Positions 34,065 through 46,559 of a stretch of 64,000 nucleotides of DNA are shown here, one piece after another. The notes beneath the pieces are model-generated. The model was not told the origin of the DNA and ran no database searches. It saw nothing but the letters and a program-made list of their open reading frames with translations. Both the position numbers and the translations under genes were made by a program. Position 1 is the first letter of the stretch, and each line of letters opens with the position of its first letter. The stretch lies in the NCBI GenBank assembly GCA_023213395.1, contig CM041465.1, forward strand, positions 142,545,741-142,609,740. The letters are read 5' to 3'. The DNA comes from Cycas panzhihuaensis. Taxonomy: Eukaryota > Cycadophyta.

Positions 34065-36060
34065 ATGGAAGGGTACTCTTCCGATTGGACCTACCACGCT
34101 TCGGTTATGGAAACCCAAGCTCTTCCTTACATCATTAGGAGTCCACCCAAGAGGGTGACGACTCCTTTACTACCCGATCGATCAACACCTTTCGTGCTCC
34201 CCACCCTTCTACTCACGCCGTAGAGGGATCCGCTCCTCCCGAGGATTGCCGCGTTGGGCGATTTTTATGAGGAACCTTCAGATGGACATGCCTTGTTCGA
34301 GGTCCCGATCACCTCTTATGGGTATGTGGGGACTCCTCTTGTTGACGTGCTTGAGGCTCTTGACGGATGCCGCCGTGCGGCATGCTCTCAACCACGTCCC
34401 GAATGGCTTGAGGGTGTCCTGCGCAGGGGAGCCTCTTCCTCCTCTGCTCTTCCCCCTCACGCTTCATCCTCGTCCGCCTTTCCTGTGACAACAAACCCTT
34501 TCGTGCCTACGCGTACACCCCATTCGTTTCCTGCAATGGGGGCACGTGTGGCACCTTCCATCCCTTATCAAGGCCCTAATGCCTTAAGGCCTTCTCACGG
34601 TGTGTCTGTCCCTCGGTGGGGTTAGCATACCCGTTCTGATCCAACTAATGTCGTCTCCCAATCTGGCACATGCTGCTCCTAGTAGGACTGGTCGCCCTGC
34701 TAGCCTTCCGATTACCCGGTCGGTGGGATTCGTTCCCACGCATCCTCCAACCCAGCGCGTTGGTGCTTCTTTCTACGTTCCCCCAGGGTATACTTCTCAA
34801 CCTTGGGGGCAGGGTAGGGGAAGCCGTCCTCCTGTTTATGGGGTGGATCCGCTACACCCATACGGAATGGCCCCACCTACGGGTGGCTGTATCGAGAACG
34901 ATTCTGCATCCCTCTTGTCCGCCATCTAATGCAGTTCCATCCGTTGTGCCTTCGCAAGGGAATCTGACTCCCTTCCAAGGCGCCCTTTTTCCCGCCCCTT
35001 GTCAGCAAGGGGTGGTTCCTCAAGGAGGGATGGGTGTCCTACCCCCATCCGCTCCTTACGCGCCACCTACTTCGACGTTCGTTGATCCTACGGTCCAGGC
35101 AAGGGCGCGCCCCTTCGTGGACTTTAGGTCAACCCCTCTCTCGGTTGAGGCGTTGCGAACCAACTTGCCGCCTCATCCTCCCGAAGTTCCTAGATTCGAT
35201 GGGACTTCGTCAAGACCCGGCGGAGCATGTCCGTAGTTTCTCTATGGCATGCATCGATTACTGGGCTTACGACCATATTTTGATGAAACTCTTTCCTCGA
35301 TCCTTGCAGGGTGACGCCCTTAAATGGTTTTATCGTCTCCCTGCCCACTCGCCTATTCATTCCAAAGAATTGGTGGGCGAGTTCATCAATTACTTTGATG
35401 TAGCTTGCCCATTCGAGAGCGGGATGAAATCCCTTCTCTCGCTCAAACAAGGTCACGATGAGATGAATCGTGACTTTGTGCGGCGATTCCACGATCTGCT
35501 TCACTCCACCAAGGCGACTTTGCCCAAGGAGGCGGCGGGACTGTTGTCAATGCACCGTCCGAAGTCCACGTGGAAGTCCTCAAGATGGGGCGACCACGTG
35601 TGATTCCGCGATCGCCAAGTGCTTGGCGTTGGAGGCTATTGAGATCCAAGCTGGTCTCAAGAAACCTCTTAAGCCCTCAACGCCGTGAGGCACCACCCCC
35701 TACCAAAGACGCTAAACCTTCTCAGCCGACGCGGTCTTCCTCTCATCCTACCGAGAGGACCTTAGATCCCTTCACCTCAGCTATACGCTCGTTCGAGCGT
35801 ACGATGAAGGAGCTCAAGCTTCAAGGTCCTTCGTCTCCTACTTCAAACAAACAAGTCCAACAAACTACCCAAGCTCCTCTTCCGTGAATGGGAACGCCCG
35901 ATCCTCCCAAGCGAGAAGGTCCGGCCCTCGCTTGAGAAGAAGTGGTGTTCCATTCATGGGGATTGCTTCCATGACGATTCACGTTGTAGGGCCCAAGATC
36001 CAAAGGATGCCCTCGACGCGATTCCTCTCCCAAAGCAGGCCTCAAGGCCTAATCTAGACC
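34065..36060 (+). pseudogene. gag of element E, frameshifted
   Basis: A likely start is at 34065 (MEGYSSDWTYHAS). The proline- and serine-rich N-terminal half runs to about 35100. The capsid core is at 35160-35560 (VPRFDG, HVRSFSMACIDY, DALKWFYRLPAHS, LKQGHDEMNRDFVRRF), the pattern of the retrotransposon gag domain. A CCHC-like knuckle near 35940-35990 (KWCSIHGDCFHDDSRC) would bind the RNA genome. At least five single-base shifts and a few stops break the reading. The shifts fall in GC-rich text and may partly be sequence errors. Gag forms the virus-like particle, and its survival fits a non-autonomous element packaged by relatives. Confidence 0.75.
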
Positions 36061-36639
36061 AACTGTTCACAAGGATCCGTTTCCCTAAACATGGGGAACG
36101 CGTGATCGCAACCCCAAACCAAGAACGGCAGTAGCAGAGGAAGATCACACGATCCCGCCCTTCCCGCGACAAAGGGAAGGCGCGAACTCTTCCTCCTCTT
36201 CTCGTTCTCCTGGCCGTACTCAGTCGCCTTCACGACCCGGAATAGGGAAGAAGGTGATTCATTGATTGAAGCAACTCCGCTTTCGCCCACGTGATCTCAA
36301 GCGCTAAGGAAGCGGCGGGGCTGCCGGTTCTTCCGTTCCTTCGATCCCCTTCCGAGACCCTTCCTCAAAATCCCTCTTTCCCCAAGGCTATTCACATGCG
36401 GGTCGTTACGACTTTCGAAGGGCACTTACCCAACCCATCGGAAGGGTAAACCCTTCTCCGTCGTGGGCGAGCTCCATACTTGGCCGCAGAATGTCCTTGA
36501 TGGACGTTCGAGGAGTTGTCCCAGCAACGGGCCCTCCTCCGGAAGCTTTAGGATCGGGAGATGTTCTGTCCACGCTTTGGGCGTCGCCCAAGGTGGCGGA
36601 CCCACTATTTCCTTCGATCCTAAGGATCTTCCTCCACGG

Positions 36640-36960
36640 TGAGCAGGAACGTCGGTGGAACTTCCCATTCACCATCACGATCGATACGCTGATTGTACCC
36701 TCAGAAGAACCTGTTGGCTCTTACATCAATGCCATGCCCTTGCGTGTTATGCAAGAGCTTGGTATCTCCGATGGAACCTGCTCTGGCGATGCCAAGGGTA
36801 TGACGGTGGCGAGAAGACCCTCTCGATCTGCCGCGATTCCGCCACCCTTGGGGCAAACTGTTTTGCCGATGTTGTAGTCCTCGGCGTTGGCGTGGATTAC
36901 AACCTCCTTCAGGTCGCCCATGGCTCGACCAAATGGGAGCCGTGTGTTCGACCCTTTGGG
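36640..36960 (+). pseudogene. Aspartic protease region of element E
   Basis: The plus strand reads WNFPFTITIDTLIVPSEEP, then GSYINAMPLRVMQELGIS (the block after the active site). After a shift it gives VVLGVGVDYNLLQVAH, the second protease block, matching VLDINVDYNLLLGHPWL of the nested Tat element. The D-S/T-G triplet is not intact in any frame. It follows gag in the same direction. Confidence 0.65.
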
Positions 36961-36979
36961 GACTTAAATTGGTCACGAC

Positions 36980-37980
36980 GGACGAATGAGAGTGGTTCCC
37001 GTGAACGTCCTTTTGCCAAACAAACTCGTTATGCCAATTCTAAGAAACCAAGGTTCACCCACTCACGCCTCGGCTTGTTCAATTGGTATACCCAATCCGA
37101 AGAAGATCCCACATCTTCCCTTTCTAGTCTCAAGACGTTTTGCCCTATTGGCGTCGGAGTTATGGGTACCTTGCTTCGTTCTCATGATGATGAATCGCTT
37201 GACGGAGACGAGGGTTGTCTCCACCCCATTTCTTCCCTTCGGCCAATAGGTCATACTGCCTCGCTCTAGACCCTCGTTTGGAACCTCTCTCGTTGGCGAG
37301 ACTAGCCCCGTAGCGTGTCACACACCATCGCTCGTCTTGACCCGCCCGTCGATTCTTCTTTTCATTACCCTCGCAGTGATGGTTTTGAGGAATTGCCTTT
37401 CGCTCCTCTCGAGGAGCCTCTTCTGGTTTTCCTTGGTTCCATGAAGGAGTTGAGCGATCCGATGATCACCCGGTCCGTTGCTCCTTTCCTTCTAGCTTCT
37501 TCTACTCGAAATAGGCTCATCCATGGAGTGGACTATTTCGAGGATGATGAAGCCTATTTGAGCACCTAGCGGGCCTTGCACCTAATCGCCTTCGTCACCA
37601 AGCTCGGTCACCGGAAGATCCTTGCGATCGGATCCACGCTCGTGATCCGATCCCTCTCTATTCCTCCTCCTCCCGTTGATCTTGCCCTCTTCACTTTGAA
37701 GAGGGCAATGCCATGTGCATGGGGGGAATTCAAGACGTAGTCTTGGCCCCGGGCAAGGTCATTAGGGTTGGGGCTAATGCTCTCTGATGAGATTAGGGAA
37801 TATTCCCTTCTGTTCCAGGAATTTCGAGACATTTTCGCGTGGGATTATGCTGACATGAAGGGAATCGACTCCTCGATTGTCACCCATAACCTCACCACCC
37901 TTCCTGGCGCCCGTCACATGCGCGAAGTCGTCCTTCACCGAAGCTTTCTGCCACCGTCAAGATGGAGGTAGAAAAGCTTC
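36980..37980 (+). pseudogene. Pol spacer and RT start of element E
   Basis: The reading gives FCPIGVGVMG and an acidic patch (DDESLDGDEG, 37190-37220), then FEELPFAPLEEP (37385-37420). Next come SDEIREYSLLFQEFRDIFAWDYADMKGIDSS (37780-37880) in blocks, THNLTTLPGA, and finally MEVEKL at 37962-37979. These equal the spacer and RT entrance of the nested Tat element. RT itself is absent: sequence passes straight to the integrase C-terminus. Confidence 0.8.
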
Positions 37981-37984
37981 CGAT

Positions 37985-38160
37985 CGACTCGAATGTCTCC
38001 ATGACCGTTGACCAAATTCCAACCCCTGGGTCGGTCCTTTGTCATTATCGAATCTCTCGATAATGGTGCCTATAGGATAGCCACCACGGAGGCTCGAATT
38101 TGAGAAAGCCGTTAATGGGATGTTCCTTAAGAAGTTTTACGCTTGACCCTTCGACGATCC
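37985..38160 (+). pseudogene. Integrase C-terminal remnant of element E
   Basis: Across two small shifts the plus strand reads LECLHD, NPWVGPF, VIIESLDNGAYRIATTE and NGMFLKKFYA. This matches LEYLHD, KWIGPF, VVLENLDNGAYRITTLE and NGKFLKKFYV at the end of the nested Tat integrase. The catalytic core is missing. The join with RT text marks an internal deletion of roughly 2.5 kb. Confidence 0.85.
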
Positions 38161-38880
38161 CCTCGCCCTGCTCCAAAACGAGCCTAAACTACCATCTTAG
38201 GTTGTCCCCATTCTTCCCGGCCGCGTGTAGAATGGCTATTTAAGATGGACCCCGCTTTGTCTCTCTGGTTCCGTCCGTGGAACCCGCGTTCCCGTATCCT
38301 CTTGGGAACCTTGGTCCTCTCGCTTGGGCATCTCCCAACCGGGAGGACGCTTGGGGGCATTGTTGCCCCTCTTTCCTGTCTGGCGTTTCCTTCGCATATC
38401 CCGTTATGCTCTCCTGCAGACATGTATGCCGCCCTGCTTCCTAACCTCACACCTCCATGTCGTCCCGCTCACGGCGTGGGGTGTGTGCCCCTTAGGTGTG
38501 TGGTTATACATGGAAGGAAACGTGTGCATCATACTATAAAATGTTCATAACATGAATCACCTACTACACAACATAACACTCACCCCATGCATATATACAC
38601 ATCAAAATCATGTCATCATACATCCTGGGAAGCCGGTGTCCTTGCAGGGGGGGTACAATCATATGGTCCTATATATGACCCCACAGGCCCGTGCTTTCCT
38701 CGCCAAACTATCCATCCATGTTCATCACTACGGCCCTACAGGTTACCTCATTGCTAGGTCCTCCTACCCTTGACGGCCACCTGTTGTCTGTTTTCTAAGT
38801 GTTGCCTTCATCACTGATCATCTGCTTGGATTTTGTGTCACCTATGTTCCGTTTACATCTTTACCGACCAGCGGAAGCCG
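38161..38880 (+). other. Element E spacer where the antisense gene is missing
   Basis: The nested Tat element has about 4 kb here with an antisense gene; E has 0.7 kb. No TATA box or plant-mobile-domain text is seen on the minus strand. The stretch 38450-38530 resembles 19030-19110 (minus), the edge of the region in the other element. Confidence 0.55.
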
Positions 38881-38889
38881 CAGAACCCT

Positions 38890-39210
38890 GACCTTCATTG
38901 CGTGGATTCTCCATGACCCTTCCGGGTTATGATCTCCTCCTCTGGGATCTTCCTCCCGAGGCTACCAACAATGAAGCCGAGTATACACCGTCATCAAAGC
39001 CCTTACCGATGCCCTTCGTTTCCATCACGGACCCATTGTTTTGCTCTGCGACTCTCAAGTTGTGGTATCTCATCTCACCCAGGTCTCACGGTGCGATGCC
39101 CTCACTTGAGGACTCTTGCTTCCCGGATCCCTCTGGCCCGCTTTCTCGTTGATATCCGGATATCCCTCGGGCTCTCAACGCCGAGGCGATAGCCTTGTTC
39201 GCCTCATCCT
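38890..39210 (+). pseudogene. Archaeal-type RNase H of element E
   Basis: The plus strand reads GYDLLLWDLPPEATNNEAEY and, after a one-base shift at about 38983, VIKALTDALRFHHGPIVLLC, then DSQVVVSHLTQ, and finally ALNAEA. These hold the catalytic E (NNEAEY) and D (CDSQ) of archaeal-type RNase H with normal spacing. Apart from the shift the domain is well kept. It lies after the integrase remnant and before the 3' LTR, the same place as in the nested Tat element. Confidence 0.85.
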
Positions 39211-39619
39211 TGAGCGCCTGTCTCGCCTGGCGATCGTCCCCCGAGTCTTGCTTGGCCTTCCTGCCGCCCAAGCCTCGTGCCGTTGGTCGCTTCCGCATGA
39301 TCTGCCGCACCTCCGAAATCGGGTTGCTAACGAGGTAAAACTATGGTACCCACCATTTGTTCCCCATGTGGTCCCGCATGCTCCTTTGCATTCATTGTGG
39401 TGGGGCGGCCCCTACTTTGTCTCTTCCTCCCAGTCGGTTTCCAGGTGGCTCATAGGCAGCCCCTATGTTGTCTCCACCGCCGTATCCAGCGTTCATACGA
39501 CACTCGCACCCTTGCCTCGATCGATCTTGATTGATATATCTATATACACATGTACTCTTGGCGGTTGTGTTGCCGGCATTCGCCATCGCGCCGAGCTTCC
39601 GGCGAGGCTCTGCGAGGCG

Positions 39620-42205
39620 ATGTTTCCGGCTTAGGGAATGGATACGGAATCACACTCGAGTAAGTGCGGTATGTCTCTAGCATTATCGCCACTTTTATGT
39701 AATCGATTGTGCGCTTACATATTTGCATGCGTATGACTTGTGGGCGGCCTGGTCGTCGTCCACACCTATGTTTAGCCTATGACGACTATAGCGAGGGCAC
39801 ACTCTTAGCGAGTGTGGCACCTTGGTGACCGTATTACTTCCCGTGATCGCCCTCCTCTCTCACGGATCCACCGGGTTTGCGCCACCCCCACCGTGTGATG
39901 TCTCATCGCCGCTTGGTTAGCTTGCCACCTCATTTGGGGGCCTATTTACGCTCCCGTGGGCCGTTTCTTGGCTTGTTTGCTCCCGGGTGGGTGTTTTAGT
40001 TGTCCTTTAGCCTTTTCGGCCGTTTGCCCCTAGCCTGGACCGGTTGGTGGGCCCCATTTGTGTCTCTGGTGCATCTGGCCGTAATCTTGGCATCTGCCGT
40101 GATCTTGGCATCTGGCCGAATTTCGCAGCATTGGAATATTCGTGATCTGCTAAAGTTTCCGTGATCTGTCTCTGTTTGTTTTTCTAAATCCGCCGTGGCA
40201 ATTTCGCATTTATTGCGAAACTACCACGTGGTTCACGCCTTTTTTCCCTTCGGTAGTGCGCTATTCGCGTACTTTAGGGTTTTGCTTTAGTACTTAAACA
40301 TCTTTTGGCTCGTTTTCAAGGATCTTTTTGGCTCACTTTTGGATTTACTCTCAAGAGGAACACTCTCCTGCTCTGCTCTCTTCTGTTGTTTGCTGCAACA
40401 ACTGGACCTGCACTCTTCATACAGCGCCCAGCTCTCCTTTGGCTTGGCTGAGACATTCTCTCAGCCCCTCAAACGCCTTGGAGAGGGCTCCTTTGAAGCG
40501 GTTTCCAGCTGTTTTCTACCCAGGCAGTCCACGAGCTCCCCGTTTGCAGGTGTTTCCCGTTCCACCTCCATAGCAGGGCCCCTAGCCTGCTCTACTCCAG
40601 ATCTGGGCTGTTTGTTCCAGCCCTTCTTCGCTGTCTTTTGGCTGGGGCAAATCCCTTGCCTCCCTTTCCAGGTACTCTTCACTTTGTATGTGTTTTTGGT
40701 GATATTTACACTTCAGCTTATTTATTTTTATTTGTTGCTTGAGAGTTGGTTTTCCTCCCTCTTGAGGGGCTGTACCACTCTCCCTCCTTCTTACTGCATT
40801 TCTTTGTCGAGGCGTGGCGTTGAGGGGTTGCATAGGCTTTGGACAGGGGCTGGGTGGATTCCGCACCACCTTCCACGCTCCCCAAGCGGCTCAAAGCCCT
40901 CCAAAGCCTCCCTCTCGCCCCGTGCTACCCTTGGCTTGCAAACAAGGGTTCGAAGGCTCCCCTTGGTTGCCCCAACCAGCGCTGTCACAAGTTGCAGCGC
41001 TGATTTGGGATCCTTTATTCAGGTTTGGGTGCCATCCATAGGCCCCAAACGCGGGTTCTTGCTCCACCTTTGCTCCCCGGTTACCCGGTTTGCTCCCCGT
41101 AGCATCCCGGGTCCCCGTGGGTGTCTTTGGGTCTTTCTTGCCCCTTCTTGCAGCCGTTTTCCAGCCTTGAGTCTTGACTTTCTCCTCGCTGCCCCGTGGC
41201 TCTTGGGGAGAGGTTTGGGCACCATTTACATGCTGTAGGCCACTCCGAGGCTTACCTTGTTGTTTCCTTTCATTTGGATCGTTCTTCTTTGATATTTTCC
41301 TTATTGGACTAATACTGATGCATGTACATTTAGACTCTCGTTTATGTTGTTAGACATATATTGCTAGATCTTTGTGTTGCATATAGGTGTCTCCCCTCGG
41401 CAGGAGGGAGACCTTTGTTGCTTACAGGTACTCGGGACGCGCGGAGAACGTTGCCCGTTGCCCCCTTCCACCGGTAAGCGTCCCTTGCATGTGTCATATT
41501 TTATGCTATCTCATTTGTTAATTAGCGTTCCTTTCCTTCCTTCGGTATCGCATTTATTTTTCCTGGGGAAGGTAAGGAAGCCCCTTTTCGCTCGCCGCTA
41601 CATTTCACATCCCAGATGCAGCTGCCGAGTGGTTGGGTGCTCCTCTGAAGGCTACGCCATCTCTCACGCCTTGGCCCGGTGCACTCAGTTCCCCTACGCT
41701 TCCCCTTGCTTTTTTACCTTTTATTCCTTTCCTAGTAATTAGAACATCGAAGATTAAAAGGAAAATTGCCTTTGTATTAGTTTGCGATTTGTTTGCCTTG
41801 TTGCATGTACTTTTGTTGTTCGTAGGAAAGGTTGTAGGAGTCTTCTTCTCCCTTACCCTTCCTCCCTCTTCCTTAAGCCGTGGCTCTTGCTTCACTTCGC
41901 TCGTATGCAGGTAGATTGCATAGGATTGTTCTTGGCCTATCCTTGTTAGGTTCTTTCTCTCCCTTCCGCCACCCAAGGGTGGGAGGGGCCTACTCCCGTG
42001 TCAACCCGGGTTCGTCCTACGTATCTTCACCCTTCGCTCACGGTGGTGAGGGGTCACCCAGTAGTAGCCATACTCCATTGCGGATCCGAACTCGCGCTCC
42101 GTGCAGGCGCCTGCGTGGTAGTTGCTTGCCTTGTAGGTCCCACTTCCTCTGGTTTCGTCACCATCTCTCCCGCGCTATCGGTCGGCGGTTATCCGTGTGG
42201 CGTCG
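39620..42205 (+). repeat. 3' LTR of element E
   Basis: Starts TGTTTCCGGCTTAGG and ends ...GTGTGGCGTCG before the GTGGG target duplication. It is about 66 bp longer than the 5' LTR through many 1-4 bp insertions at C- and CG-rich points (for example CCCG in one, CCCCG in the other). The bases before it (CTCTGCGAGGCGA) are a weak polypurine tract. The 299-codon frame at 40339-41238 is LTR sequence. Confidence 0.92.
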
Positions 42206-42210
42206 GTGGG

Positions 42211-43500
42211 GCTTTTGATTAGGGCAAAAGACAAAGAGTGTGGGGGATTTTAGGGAGACATAAGCCTATTATATGAGTTTTGGGTGAGTTGTTATCATCT
42301 TATTTGAGTATATTATATATACTCACATAAGGATAGGCTCCTTTTAGACACTCATATATATACTACTTTTGTATTTCATTTGTACATGTATATATATTTA
42401 AGATGTCAAATGATCTCTCCTTTGATTTATATATGCCTAATGTTCTTACTTTTTAAAGTGTTTTTATTTCATATGACAATATTTATCTTCCTAGCACATG
42501 TTATTTAGTTATAATTATTTCATATGATACGATGTAATTAGTATATGTTTAGTTCTTAAAGCTTATGATATTTTATATTAGATAATAGTAGTCTTTTATA
42601 GTTGTCAATATTAAATGGATACATATACTTAATAATATATAGAATTCAATGAACTAGTGGAGTGTTCAAAAGTAGTTTACCTTCATTTTTTAGCATGTTT
42701 TTAGTATGTTGTTATATGCATACACATACACACACACACATATATACACAAACACACATAGATATATATGAGTTTTTGTAAATAGCATGTATATATAGTT
42801 TATACTCATTGTAGAGTCTTAATTAGTTTATAGTCATTATAGAGTGGAGTGCCCCTAAATGCATGTCTTGAGGGAGATGTAGTTTATACTTATTTTGGAG
42901 TATCAGTTAGTTTGTACTCATTACAAGCTATATACCCTAAATTATGATTCTCACATTAATAAAAGAACTCCCTCATTTCAACATTAGAAGGTTATAATCA
43001 CCTGGCTTAAACAAATATCATGAGTCAAAATAAACACTGAGGAGTTTTAGGCCCTACGAAATCTAGTATCCCAACCTCTTGATTAATTGACTAACATCAA
43101 CATATATGTTTTTGTACTAAGAACTACATTCAAATGTACCTTAAGGTAGTTACCTAAACCACTTTTAAAGAGACCATATCCATGGAAAGAATAGTCAAAG
43201 TATAATTCATGACAAAATGACCAATTATATTTCATTGAGATCCTCTCTTCTACCTATATAATTACCCAAAATATTAACAACTCTAATGTATAAATGATCC
43301 AAAACACATAGAATCGAAGTAACCTTTAGATCCCTTATGTGTTCCAATAGTTGAAGTGAATGGACATCAAGAGGATGGCCTTTATATCAGGTGCTAAAAA
43401 AAATAGACCTATGATAATGTGAAGGTATATAAAACTAAGTGTATGGTTTTCATAATTGACCCCAACCTTATTATAGACAAAGATTTATATTCAAAGTATG
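42211..43500. other. Unassigned AT-rich DNA right of element E
   Basis: No coding domain is seen. A perfect inverted repeat, GAGTATATTATATATACTC, lies at 42304-42322, and mixed CA/TA repeats lie at 42722-42770. A motif of the type TAGTTTATACTCATT recurs several times (42798-42930) and also near 26690-26730. It may be the degraded 5' part of the right chromovirus or another LTR. Confidence 0.4.
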
Positions 43501-43769
43501 AGCCAAGTGATGATCCACCCTAAGAGTCCTTCCCTAACCCCAACTTAAAGCCTCCTTGGAAGTTCTTTATTCTACATCATGCCTTGAACCCCTTAGAGTC
43601 AAAAGTGCACTTGTGAAACCACTATAACCATCCTTATTGATAATGGCATGTCTCTCAACTTCATTGACATATCCCCTCCTAAGTAAATCAACCTATATAG
43701 TATCCCTAAGCCTAGATTTACTTTTTCTTCATTAGGATACCATATTCTTCATTATGTAGGGATAATCTA

Positions 43770-43887
<118 letters not shown>

Positions 43888-46093
43888 ACTCTTATTATTT
43901 AGTATTTAACTTCTATACTCTATAAATAAGAGGATCAAGCACCATCTTTGGTGTCTAGTGGCTTCAAAACTTAGGAATATATAATATAAATAACTCTCCT
44001 ATTAACCCCCTTATCTTATTTAATCACAACTTCAATCAAACACATAAACTTCATAGTATCTAATACCCCACTCCCTTAATAATTTTAGCTCCCATAATTA
44101 GACACACAAATAATTAAATAATAGCAGAGTTCACATAGTTTATATTAATAATATTAAAGCCCATCCCATAATCCACCTTGATATCCAACAGATTCTTAAC
44201 CAATAATAGTCTATCTTTACTACTCTTCCTTCTAGTCCTCCCCCATATTATGGATTTTACTATACCATCATACTTAAAAGCCCTCATGACTCTACTAGCC
44301 TTAGATCTTATCATAATTCATACTTTTATAATTCAATTACTAAGAACCTAATAAAATCACAATAAAAACTAAGTTTTTAACCTCTTAGATTAATTATATA
44401 TTAGACAAAATTCATGGTGCTTCAATATTCTCTAAACTTGACCTCCAATTTAGGTACTATCAAATCTCAATCACCATTGAGAATTGCTATGAAATTCCTT
44501 TCCATACCTGTTATAAATTTTGGTCTCTATAATATCCTTACCATATTCCAAGCTCTAATGAATAAAATATTTGCATCATATCTCTAATTCAATTACTTAC
44601 TCATTTATAGTTCCTACTTAGCCCAATATCTCTAGGACCTAGAATCCATCCTTCAAATCTCCACTTAGCAGCAACTGTATGCCAAACTTTTAAAGTGAAA
44701 ATTTAGGAAATTTGAACTATAATATCTTAGCTACATTATTTCATTTGAGGGTGTTCAATTTGACCCAAATAAAATGTTTATTATTATCACTTAGCTAAAT
44801 CCATAAAACCTTAGCCAACTATGATCTTTCCTTAAACTTACTAGCTTATACAATGTTTTATTAAAAGCGACATTTCAATTACCACCCCCTTAACCATATT
44901 ACTTCATAAAGACTTGTTTTAATGGTCCCCTATTATAAATAAACCCTTTAACCTTCTTAAAGTAACTATGATTTCCACTCCTATCCTAGCCACACTAGAT
45001 TTCTCTCAACCATTTCAACTTGAATATAACACCTTTGGTTTTAGCTTAGGTGTTTGATACAAAAATTTTACCCTATTACATTTGAGAGCCATAAGCTTAA
45101 AGAACACGAGTGTTAATTCCCCACCTACTAGAAAGAGATAAGATCCTTTTTTCATGACTTGGATGAATGGCATCCATACCTATTTTGTTTTAAGTTCACC
45201 ATTATAACTAATCATCATAGCCTTTGCCACCTTCTTGACTAGTGAGTCCTATCAAAAGAATAAGCTAAGTGGGTTGATTAACTCTAAGTATTTGATTTTA
45301 TCATAACCTATAATAAGGGTAAGGACAATAATATTATTAATACTCTCTCCCATATTCTCTTGAGATTCACCTTTCATATTATCTCTTAACCATAACCCAC
45401 TTGGTTAGTTGAATTAGCCTTTACTAATTAACCTTATGATGATTACTCTCAATGGGTCATAAAGGCCCACACTCAAAATGATTGGTCCTTATATGTTAAT
45501 TATATCCTATATAAGAATTATATATCCATCTAATCCACATCCTCTTTCATTTCCTACATCCTTTTTATATACCCTTCTAGGCCTTTAGTATGCCACTTTA
45601 GATTTAATGATACTTATTATCATATCTATACTAACTTCTATTGGTCATATAAAAAATATAATATCCTCACCTTTGTCTCAAAATATAACATATATTAGTG
45701 TAATAAACCTAAGATAATAAAATAGATAAGACTCCTTAAACTTTTACACATTCCCCTAGATAAATAGTAAGACATTATCATGGACTTTATATCTGGCTTT
45801 CTATCAACCATTAATTTTGACAGTATCTTAGCTATTATTAATAGGTTAATTATGTATATGAACTTATTAGTTGACACCTTCTATAAGGCCCTATGCCTTG
45901 GTAATATATATATCAAATCATTTTTTTCAATCTCCGTGGATTGAGACCCTAAATTTATATGTTTATTTTGGCAAGAACTTTTTTATACATCAAGAACCTC
46001 TTTTAATGTGAGTTCAACATATTACCCATAAACTAATGGTTAGTTAAAGATATTTAATAAAATATTAGAAACCTAATTATATTATTTTACCTT

Positions 46094-46098
46094 AAAAT
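46094..46098. repeat. Target site duplication of copia B (left)
   Basis: AAAAT precedes the 5' LTR and follows the 3' LTR at 51079-51083; the left chromovirus copy shows the empty site (CACCTTAAAATATGAG, 4120-4140). Confidence 0.7.
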
Positions 46099-46477
46099 TG
46101 TTGGATATATTGAATACAAGTACTACATGGGTATAAGCATTACACCTGAGCCCCTTAGTGGGCTCTTTTTCGCCTATGGTTTATGCCTATTGTATTATAA
46201 AATCACAAGGTGGTATTTTGTAAATTTATGTATATATATTCTTATGTAATAACATATATAAGAAGGTTGGATGAGTCTTTTATGAGTCAATGAAAAGAGA
46301 GTTGGGGTTTTCATCTTTATAATTCTTTAATTGTTGCTCAGATTAATAAATGTTATATGCATAGACTAGAATCTCTTGGTGTTCTTTATTATGTACTTAA
46401 TTTATTTATGTTATTTATTATTTTTATGGTTTAGAGTTTTCTTAATACATTACTTCCACAATTATATTTTCTTTTTA
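46099..46477 (+). repeat. 5' LTR of copia B
   Basis: Starts TGTTGGATATATTGAATAC. It aligns with the 3' LTR but lacks about 110 bp of G-rich sequence present there, replaced by GAGCCCCTTAGTGGGCTC. A mutated primer site (TAGTATTAGAGCT for TGGTATCAGAGC) follows at 46480-46492. Confidence 0.82.
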
Positions 46478-46559
46478 TTTAGTATTAGAGCTAAGGGTTT
46501 TAGTTCTATAAGAAGCCATTTGGTAAGTGGGAGCTTTATCTGGTGAACTTAAGTACAAA

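Larger units (their letters stand above)
31289..42205 (+). mobile_element. Young non-autonomous Tat-type gypsy element E
   Basis: A GC- and CpG-rich 10.9-kb element in AT-rich surroundings, with LTRs of 2.5-2.6 kb and a GTGGG target duplication. The interior keeps gag, protease, the RT start, the integrase end and an archaeal-type RNase H. RT, RNase H and the integrase core are missing: the reading passes from MEVEKL (RT) to LECLHD and WVGPFVIIE (integrase C-terminus) near 37985. Compared with the nested Tat element, about 2.5 kb of pol and the antisense gene are gone. Intact LTRs and target duplication show it moved using another element's proteins or lost pol after insertion. Frames are broken by many single-base shifts. 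Confidence 0.9.

Noticed and set aside
40339-41238. 299-codon open frame on the plus strand
   Set aside because: It lies wholly in the 3' LTR of element E. The 5' LTR carries the same text broken by shifts into shorter frames, and the composition (P, S, L, R) is that of GC-rich non-coding DNA.
31289-42205. The 2.5-kb direct repeat as a host gene duplication
   Set aside because: TG start, target duplication, gag and pol between the copies and a candidate primer site show they are LTRs.
42304-42322. Perfect inverted repeat as transposon terminal repeat or terminator
   Set aside because: A single short AT-rich palindrome without a partner or target duplication; such sequences arise by chance in AT-rich DNA.
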